Both the position numbers and the translations under genes were made by a program. Below are positions 1-4,134 of a stretch of DNA of 5,887 nt, piece by piece. Each line of letters begins with the position of its first letter. The stretch's first letter is position 1. The DNA lies in the NCBI GenBank assembly GCA_031274075.1, contig JAISQQ010000042.1:1-5887 (forward strand). Direction: 5' to 3'. The notes under the pieces were generated by a model that was not told the origin of the DNA, did no database searches, and saw only the letters and a list, made by a program, of their open reading frames with translations. Source of the stretch: Accumulibacter sp. (GTDB taxonomy: Bacteria > Pseudomonadota > Gammaproteobacteria > Burkholderiales > Rhodocyclaceae).

Positions 1-2
1 CG

Positions 3-1046
3 CTAAATCTTGTGCGCCGCCGCCCATTCCTGCCAGCGCCAGGAATCGCGGCACATCGCTTCGATTCCGCGCTCGGCGCGCCAGCCGAGCAGGTATTCGG
101 CCAGCGACGCGTCGGCGTAGCACTGGGCGACGTCGCCGGGACGGCGCTGGGTGATGCGGTAGGGCACCGGACGTCCGCTGGCCTGCTCGAAGGCGCGGAT
201 CATCTCGAGCACGCTGTAGCCCTGGCCGGCGCCGAGGTTGACCGTCATCAGGCCGGGATTGCCGGCGAGCGCCTTGAGCGCCGCCAGGTGTCCGCGCGCC
301 AGATCGACGACGTGGATGTAGTCGCGCACGCCGGTTCCGTCGGGCGTCGGGTAGTCGCCGCCGAAGACCGAAAGCTGCGGCAGCTTGCCGATGGCGACCT
401 GGGTGATGTACGGCATCAGGTTGTTCGGGATGCCGTTGGGGTCCTCTCCGATCATTCCCGATTCGTGCGCGCCGACGGGGTTGAAGTAGCGCAGCAGGGC
501 GATTCGCCAGCCTTCGTCGATGCGCGACAGGTCGCGCAGGATGGCTTCGAGCATCAACTTGGAGCGTCCGTAGGGATTGGTCGCCGACAGCGGGAAATCC
601 TCGCGGATCGGCACGCTGTGCGGATCGCCGTAAACGGTGGCGGACGAGGAAAAGACGAGCGTCTTGACCTCCGATTCGGCCATCACCTCGAACAGCGCGA
701 TGCTGCCGGAGACGTTGTTTTCGTAGTAGCGCAGCGGTTGCGAGACGGATTCGGCGACCGCCTTGAGTCCGGCGAAGTGGATCACCGCGTCGATGCCGTG
801 CGTGCGGAACACGTCGCGCAGGGCGCCGCGGTCGCGGATGTCGACTTCCATGAAGCTCAGCGCGCGGCCGCTGATCTGCTCCACCCGGCCGAGCACCGCC
901 GGCTTGCTGTTCGAGAAGTTGTCGATGACGATGAGATCGTATCCGGCGCCGAGCAGTTCGACGCAGGCGTGGGAGCCGATATAGCCGGCGCCGCCAGTGA
1001 CGAGGATGGTATGCCTATTGGGTTCGAGTGCGTCAGGGTCGGTCAT
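3..1046 (-). CDS. galE: UDP-glucose 4-epimerase (GalE), complete
   Basis: This 347-residue protein interconverts UDP-glucose and UDP-galactose in the cytosol (Leloir pathway), supplying galactose donors for surface polysaccharide. It is an extended short-chain dehydrogenase/reductase with bound NAD. The N-terminal Rossmann motif GGAGYIG lies at residues 18-24, followed by the NAD-ribose acid D42 in IDNFSNS. The motif HFAGLKAV starts at residue 90. The catalytic Ser is in FSSSATVYG (S134, equivalent to E. coli S124), and Y159/K163 form the YxxxK pair. Length is close to the 338 residues of E. coli GalE, with about 11 extra N-terminal residues (MTDPDALEPNR). No other start lies between those residues and the Rossmann strand, so ATG at 1046 is the only sensible choice. 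No Shine-Dalgarno is visible: the upstream bases are a hexamer repeat inside the EH1 tail. The gene overlaps EH1 by 14 bp, so expression probably depends on coupling. C309 replaces E. coli Y299, which bears on substrate range (see findings). Family assignment is secure. Confidence 0.97.
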   Translation of the reverse strand: MTDPDALEPNRHTILVTGGAGYIGSHACVELLGAGYDLIVIDNFSNSKPAVLGRVEQISGRALSFMEVDIRDRGALRDVFRTHGIDAVIHFAGLKAVAESVSQPLRYYENNVSGSIALFEVMAESEVKTLVFSSSATVYGDPHSVPIREDFPLSATNPYGRSKLMLEAILRDLSRIDEGWRIALLRYFNPVGAHESGMIGEDPNGIPNNLMPYITQVAIGKLPQLSVFGGDYPTPDGTGVRDYIHVVDLARGHLAALKALAGNPGLMTVNLGAGQGYSVLEMIRAFEQASGRPVPYRITQRRPGDVAQCYADASLAEYLLGWRAERGIEAMCRDSWRWQEWAAAHKI

Positions 1047-2346
1047 GGTCGTGGTCAGGGTCAGGGTCAGGGTCGTGGGGTTTGGCTTCGTCGCCGGCGT
1101 TGATCCAGCGCAAGGCGTCGATCAGGCAGGCGTTCAACAGTTTCCGGTCCAGGCCGGCGTCCGCGAAGCCGGCCAGGATGCGGTCGCAGCCGGCGCTGTC
1201 TTCGGCGTCGTAGCATTCGATCAGCGCCAGCATCTTGCCGAGCAGTCCCTGGCAAGACTGCAGGGCGGCGGCGATTTCCTCTTCGAGCGCGACCATCTCC
1301 AGGATCTCGCTCATCGGCAGTCCGAGCGCCGCCGGCATCATCGACATCAGCCCGGTGATGAAGGCTTGCCCGGCCAGCGCCGAGTCGCCGGGGCGCAAGT
1401 GGCCGACCAGCGTCTCCAGCATGCGCGCGCGCAGCGCGGCCACTTGCAGGAGCGGCGTGCGGCCGGCGTCCGCCGCCTTGCCGGCCGGCGTCATCAGCAA
1501 GAGGTAGAGCCAGCGCTTCAACTGCCGCCGCCCGAGCGCGTGGATCGCCTGCCGCATGGAATTGATGCGCCGCGAGAAACCGTAGGCGACCGAATTGACG
1601 ATGCTCAAGAGGTTGACCGCGAGCGCGGGATCGCGCTTGATGCCTTCCTCGATGCGGGCGGAATCCGCGTCGCGCGCGACGAGGTCGATGAGCTCGATGA
1701 GCGTCGCCTGGGAAGCCGTCAGGCGGCGGCCGCTGACGACTTCCGGGCGGGCGAAGAAATAGCCCTGGAAGAGATGGAAACCGCTGTCGCGGCAGCGCGC
1801 GAAATCGTCCGGCGTGTTGACCCCCTGCGCCAGCAGCTTGAGCGGCAGCCGCGCCAGCGGCGCGGCCAGCGCCAGCAGTTGCCGCGCGTTCTTGCCGTGC
1901 GCGTCGACGCGCACGAAGTCGGCCAGGGTGAGCAGCGGCGAACTGCGCTCGTCGAGTCCCTCGTAGCCGGCCAGCGCCAGCGAATAGCGCTGCTCGCGCA
2001 AGGCGCGGCAGCGGGCGAGCGTTTTCGCGTCGGGCGCGCGCTCCAGCGAGAGCTGGATCACCACGCCGTCGGTCGGCAGCGCGCCGATGGCGTCGTCGTG
2101 CAGGAATTCCGGATCGATGCGCAGAAACGCCTTGTGGCGGCCGAGCGCGCTGCGCACGCCCAGTTCGACGTAGGCGGCACAGACCAGCATCGCGGCGTTG
2201 GCCGGCGTCCCCTGGTCGTCGCCGGCCCGCAGGCTCAGTTCGTAGCCCACCAGATCCTGCCGCGGGTCCAGGATCGGCTGGCGGCTCAGGTAGGTTTCGG
2301 CGGCCGGGCCGTTCGCCGCGCCGCCGCGAGCGTCGTCAGGCGTCAT
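1033..2346 (-). CDS. EAL-HDOD domain protein with strongly degenerate EAL (EH1)
   Basis: This 437-residue paralogue of the YuxH/CdgJ type has an N-terminal EAL-like domain (about residues 17-205) and a C-terminal HDOD domain (about 210-410). The family entry motif is present as YLSRQPILD (19-27) then YELSLR (35-40). The EAL catalytic positions are mostly gone: Asn is R76, the ELTE-type Glu is L99, the Asp pair is A126/G127, Lys is R146, and the AExVE segment reads AQGVN (173-177). Only E36 and Q194 (FQGYFF) remain, so phosphodiesterase activity is very unlikely. A scaffold or partner-regulator role is inferred. The HDOD part shows LLSIVNSVAYGF and INSMRQAIHALGRRQLKRW without an HD metal pair. 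The tail ends HDPDPDPDHDHDRP (424-437), encoded by hexamer repeats. I chose ATG at 2346 because a weak GGGAAA ribosome site (2353-2358) precedes it and the family N-terminus follows soon after. An in-frame ATG at 2403 has no such support. It overlaps EH2 by 11 bp and galE by 14 bp. Confidence 0.93.
   Translation of the reverse strand: MTPDDARGGAANGPAAETYLSRQPILDPRQDLVGYELSLRAGDDQGTPANAAMLVCAAYVELGVRSALGRHKAFLRIDPEFLHDDAIGALPTDGVVIQLSLERAPDAKTLARCRALREQRYSLALAGYEGLDERSSPLLTLADFVRVDAHGKNARQLLALAAPLARLPLKLLAQGVNTPDDFARCRDSGFHLFQGYFFARPEVVSGRRLTASQATLIELIDLVARDADSARIEEGIKRDPALAVNLLSIVNSVAYGFSRRINSMRQAIHALGRRQLKRWLYLLLMTPAGKAADAGRTPLLQVAALRARMLETLVGHLRPGDSALAGQAFITGLMSMMPAALGLPMSEILEMVALEEEIAAALQSCQGLLGKMLALIECYDAEDSAGCDRILAGFADAGLDRKLLNACLIDALRWINAGDEAKPHDPDPDPDHDHDRP
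1041..1076. repeat. Six-unit GGTC(A/G)(T/G) hexamer array across the galE start
   Basis: Consecutive hexamers read GGTCAT, GGTCGT, GGTCAG, GGTCAG, GGTCAG, GGTCGT on the plus strand. On the coding strand they encode the alternating Asp-Pro/Asp-His tail of EH1. The first unit also contains the galE start codon (CAT at 1044-1046). Any gain or loss of whole units would keep EH1 in frame while changing the sequence immediately upstream of galE. The array takes the place where a galE Shine-Dalgarno would be expected. Confidence 0.85.
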
Positions 2347-3604
2347 CGGTTTTTTCCCGGCCGAGATTGTTCGCCCAGTAGAACGCCTGGCGCAGGCAGT
2401 CATCGAGAATTTCGACGCTGATTCCGGGCACGCGCTGCAGGGCCTCCGCGGTCACCTCCGGCTCGGTCTGCTCGGTGGCCAGCGCCAGCCGCAGCAACTG
2501 TCCGAGCAAGCCGTCGTGTTCGACCAGCGCCTGCCTCACCCGCGGGGCGACGGGCAGTTGCGCGATGATTTCCTCCATCGGGACGCCGAGCAGGGCCGGC
2601 ATCAGGGAGATGACGCCGACCAGGAAACCCTGGTCGGCGAACTCGCGGTTGCGCGGCTGCAAGCGTTCGACCAGGAGTTCGAGCAGGCGGCCGCGCGTGG
2701 CGGCGAGCGACAGCAAGGGATTGTCGGCGTTGGCCCCGTGCTCGGGGTTGGTGTAGATCAGGAGCTGCAGCCAGCGCCGCAGTTGCTTCCGGCCCAGGAG
2801 CGTGATGGCGTGGCGCAGCGAGGTGACGCGCATCGCCAGGCCGTTGCTGACCGAGTTGGTCAGGCGCAGCATATTGACCGCCAGGCCCGGCTCGACCTTG
2901 AAGGCGTTTTCGATTTCGCCGGTCTCGGCGTCCTGCATGACCAGCCCGAGCAGGCGCAGCAGCGATATCTGCGAAGGCTTGAGTTTCCTGCCGACGAGCA
3001 CCGACGGCTTGGCGAAATAGTAGCCCTGGAACAACTCGAAGCCGAGACGCTTGCACTCTTCGAGCTGCTCCGCCGATTCCACTTTTTCGGCCAGCAGCTT
3101 CTTGCCGAAGGGCTTGAGTCGTTCGACCAGCGCGGCCAATTGCGCGGAGTCGAGGCCCGGGAGGTCTACCTTGATGATCTCGGCCAGCTCGAACAGCGGC
3201 CGGTAGGCTTCCTCGAACTTGACCACGTCGTCCATCGCCAGGGAACACCCCATGGCGCGCAGTTGCCGGCAGCGGGCGATGACTTCCGGCGTCGGCGGCA
3301 CGCTTTCCAGGATCTCGAGCACCACCAGCCCGGGCGGGAGCGCCTCGATCAGATCGCTGAACAGGAATTGCTCGTCGACGTTGATGAAGCCCCGGTAAGG
3401 CCCCAGCGTCTCGTCCACGCTCAGGCCGGTGAAGGTGTTGGCGATGACCGTCGCCGTGGCCTGCGCCGGATCGTCGATCAGCGCCGCGTTGCCGGCGACG
3501 ATCGGACCCGAGCGGAAGAGCAGTTCATACGCCAGCAACTGCTGCTCGCGTCCAAGAATCGGCTGGCGTCCCAGGAAAATCTGCGAGCTGTAGGTTTCGG
3601 ACAT
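2336..3604 (-). CDS. EAL-HDOD domain protein with best-preserved EAL site (EH2)
   Basis: This 422-residue cytosolic signalling protein has an EAL domain (about residues 8-205) followed by an HDOD domain (about 208-400). It resembles the YuxH/CdgJ class, in which EAL can hydrolyse or bind cyclic di-GMP and HDOD acts as a regulatory helical module. Visible motifs are IFLGRQPIL (9-17), YELLFR (E27), FINVDE (N75), VLEILE (E97), LAMDDV (D125/D126), IIKVDL (K145), LAEKVES (E173/E176) and FQGYYFAKP (Q193). Every EAL catalytic position I can align is kept, although the usual DDFGTGYSS loop is replaced by DDVVKFEEAY. The HDOD part has MLRLTNSVSNG (245-255) and VTSLRHAITLLGRKQLRRW (260-278). The start at 3604 (MSETYS) matches the family N-terminus, but no Shine-Dalgarno precedes it. 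The bases upstream are an inserted heptad repeat, and a second copy of the same gene start lies at 3736. The stop codon lies inside the start of EH1, so the two are probably translationally coupled. Confidence 0.95.
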   Translation of the reverse strand: MSETYSSQIFLGRQPILGREQQLLAYELLFRSGPIVAGNAALIDDPAQATATVIANTFTGLSVDETLGPYRGFINVDEQFLFSDLIEALPPGLVVLEILESVPPTPEVIARCRQLRAMGCSLAMDDVVKFEEAYRPLFELAEIIKVDLPGLDSAQLAALVERLKPFGKKLLAEKVESAEQLEECKRLGFELFQGYYFAKPSVLVGRKLKPSQISLLRLLGLVMQDAETGEIENAFKVEPGLAVNMLRLTNSVSNGLAMRVTSLRHAITLLGRKQLRRWLQLLIYTNPEHGANADNPLLSLAATRGRLLELLVERLQPRNREFADQGFLVGVISLMPALLGVPMEEIIAQLPVAPRVRQALVEHDGLLGQLLRLALATEQTEPEVTAEALQRVPGISVEILDDCLRQAFYWANNLGREKTDDA

Positions 3605-3612
3605 GTCGGATC
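3559..3612. repeat. 54-bp direct repeat, copy 1 (functional EH2 start)
   Basis: This segment covers the first EH2 codons and a few upstream bases. It recurs 132 bp away at 3691-3744 in the same orientation with three mismatches (3568, 3584 and 3609 against 3700, 3716 and 3741). An 82-bp block containing the heptad-flanked hairpin module separates the two near-identical cores. The arrangement looks like an insertion or unequal exchange that duplicated the gene start. Confidence 0.9.
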
Positions 3613-3642
3613 AGGTATCAGATGTCAGGGATCAGGGATCAG
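3608..3642 (-). repeat. Degenerate heptad array, left (5 units of CTGAYNY)
   Basis: Five seven-base units run in perfect phase. On the plus strand they read GGATCAG, GTATCAG, ATGTCAG, GGATCAG, GGATCAG; on the minus strand these are CTGATCC, CTGATAC and CTGACAT variants. The array ends three bases from the EH2 start codon and fills the place of its ribosome-binding site. It belongs to the same heptad family as the array at 4072-4127 but is in the opposite orientation. Confidence 0.85.
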
Positions 3643-3736
3643 ATCGGTTACCGGGCGCTTCGCGCCCGCAAATATTACTTATTCCTGACATCGGCTGGCA
3701 TCCCAGGAAAATCTGCAAGCTGTAGGTTTCGGACAT
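3632..3736 (-). pseudogene. Decapitated duplicate of the EH2 5' end (34-codon remnant ORF)
   Basis: An ATG at 3736 opens MSETYSLQIFLGCQP, nearly identical to EH2 residues 1-15 (MSETYSSQIFLGRQP). Similarity stops there and the frame runs through the hairpin module to a TGA at 3632-3634, 27 bases before the real EH2 start. The conserved family Arg of LGRQP has become Cys and no EAL domain follows, so the product cannot function as an EAL protein. It is either a dead remnant or, if transcribed, a leader peptide whose translation ends just upstream of EH2. A minus-strand TATACAAT at 3774-3781 could be a weak -10, but no convincing -35 accompanies it. Confidence 0.75.
3643..3692. repeat. Hairpin-core repeat module, left copy
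   Basis: After a GATCGG entry, a perfect 7-bp stem CGGGCGC/GCGCCCG with loop TTC lies at 3652-3668. It is followed by GCAAATATTACT and one and a half CTGAYNY heptads. The same core recurs at 4031-4071 with the same hairpin, one A/G difference next to the AATATT motif and a 5-base gap before the hairpin. With heptads on both sides pointing outward, the module looks like a discrete dispersed repeat. I cannot assign it to a named family. The hairpin has no T tract on either side, so it is not a standard intrinsic terminator. Confidence 0.8.
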
Positions 3737-3744
3737 GTCGTATC
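3691..3744. repeat. 54-bp direct repeat, copy 2 (upstream EH2 start remnant)
   Basis: This is the partner of 3559-3612, with 51 of 54 positions identical at an offset of 132 bp. It keeps the ATG and first codons of EH2 but is joined to repeat DNA instead of the rest of the gene. Beyond it, the sequence to 3779 is non-repetitive and may represent the original upstream region of EH2. Confidence 0.88.
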
Positions 3745-3855
3745 GGGCGTTTGACGGAAATCGATGTCCGCCCATTGTATAAGAAGCTGTTTTAAAAAAA
3801 TGGGTACGAGAAATGCTTTGATCCCAAAAAACCTCAATTCAAGCACTGGGTGAAG

Positions 3856-3880
3856 GTAGGGCGGTTTCTCCGAAACCGCC
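3856..3880 (+). repeat. GTAG-type REP palindrome 1
   Basis: GTAG (3856-3859) is followed by a perfect 9-bp stem (GGCGGTTTC and GAAACCGCC) around loop TCC at 3860-3880. The GTAG tetranucleotide ahead of a short GC-rich hairpin is the classic layout of REP sequences mobilised by RAYT (TnpA-REP) transposases. No RAYT gene is in the window. Confidence 0.8.
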
Positions 3881-3887
3881 GCCCCCC

Positions 3888-3912
3888 GGCGCGCTCGGAG
3901 ATCGCGCCCTAC
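3888..3912 (-). repeat. GTAG-type REP palindrome 2
   Basis: On the minus strand, GTAG (3912-3909) precedes a hairpin with arms GGCGCGATC and GAGCGCGCC around loop TCC. It has the same total length and the same loop as REP 1, but stem pairs 5 and 6 are swapped with pairing kept and pair 7 is an A-G mismatch. It lies head-out against REP 1, seven bases away, so the two can also pair as one large stem (3853-3863 with 3905-3915). Confidence 0.8.
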
Positions 3913-3929
3913 CTTGGATGCCGCCCCCC

Positions 3930-3954
3930 GGCGCGCTCGGAGATCGCGCCCTAC
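3930..3954 (-). repeat. GTAG-type REP palindrome 3
   Basis: This is an exact copy of REP palindrome 2, in the same orientation and 42 bp to the right. It arose with the 42-bp tandem duplication. Its GTAG head lies at 3954-3951 on the minus strand. Confidence 0.8.
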
Positions 3955-4030
3955 CCTGGATGATCCCTCTGCTTCTCAAACGTCTTTCTGATTTCTAAAA
4001 CAGCTTCTAAGGTTTCTCCGCCCGCTCAGG

Positions 4031-4071
4031 GATCGGTTCAGTCACCGGGCGCTTCGCGCCCGCGAATATTA
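4031..4071. repeat. Hairpin-core repeat module, right copy
   Basis: The second copy of the module at 3643-3692 opens with GATCGGTTCAGTCAC. It continues with the identical CGGGCGC/GCGCCCG stem with loop TTC (4046-4062), then GCGAATATTACT. It passes directly into the right-hand heptad array and is preceded by a single heptad-like CTCAGGG. It lies downstream of the EH3 stop, but the absence of a T tract after the hairpin argues against intrinsic termination. Confidence 0.8.
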
Positions 4072-4134
4072 CTGATCCCTGATTCCTGACATCTGATTCC
4101 TGACATCTGATCCCTGACATCTGATCCCCGATCA
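4072..4134 (+). repeat. Degenerate heptad array, right (8 units of CTGAYNY plus one decayed)
   Basis: Eight units in phase read CTGATCC, CTGATTC, CTGACAT, CTGATTC, CTGACAT, CTGATCC, CTGACAT, CTGATCC. A decayed CCGATCA follows, whose TCA is the reverse complement of the EH3 stop codon (4132-4134). Alternation of CTGACAT with other units makes 14-bp superunits. The array therefore reaches into the last codon of EH3, as the left array reaches almost to the EH2 start. Confidence 0.88.

Larger units (their letters stand above)
3878..3961. repeat. 42-bp tandem duplication (two units) inside the MITE
   Basis: Units 3878-3919 and 3920-3961 differ at one base only (T3914 against C3956). Each contains one minus-strand GTAG palindrome preceded by GCCGCCCCCC. 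The near identity points to a recent duplication, presumably by slippage or REP-associated processing. Confidence 0.92.
3783..4007. mobile_element. MITE-like element, 225 bp, TIR GAAGCTGTTTTA, TAA target duplication
   Basis: Perfect 12-bp terminal inverted repeats lie at 3783-3794 (GAAGCTGTTTTA) and 3996-4007 (TAAAACAGCTTC). The bases TAA flank both ends directly (3780-3782 and 4008-4010), as expected of a 3-bp target duplication. Similarity of the ends fades a few bases further in. There is no room for a transposase and no coding frame, so this would be a non-autonomous element. A TNA-type 3-bp duplication is known for the IS1031 group of the IS5 family, but linking this element to that group is only a suggestion. 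The interior carries three GTAG-type palindromes and a 42-bp tandem duplication. Outside the palindromes it is AT-richer than the surroundings. Confidence 0.75.

Noticed and set aside
2347..2403. Longer EH1 start at 2403
   Set aside because: It adds 19 residues unrelated to the paralogues, lies deep inside EH2 and has no ribosome site; ATG at 2346 has a weak one.
12..2421. Long open frames on the plus strand opposite galE and EH1 (12-1103 and 997-2421)
   Set aside because: They mirror well-supported minus-strand genes in GC-rich DNA, have low-complexity Arg/Gln/Asp-rich composition and match no family.
2516..3688. 390-codon plus-strand open frame opposite EH2
   Set aside because: Shadow of EH2 codon bias; its end runs through the heptad and hairpin repeats and it has no recognisable domain.
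3774..3802. Sigma-70 promoter for EH2
   Set aside because: TATACAAT is a fair -10, but the bases 17 upstream (CATTTT) do not resemble a -35; too weak to list as a feature.
4046..4062. Intrinsic terminator after EH3
   Set aside because: The hairpin is strong but no T tract follows it on the minus strand, and the same hairpin is part of a dispersed repeat.
3608..4134. CRISPR array
   Set aside because: The repeats are contiguous heptads and 42-bp tandem units with no regular unique spacers, and no cas gene is present.
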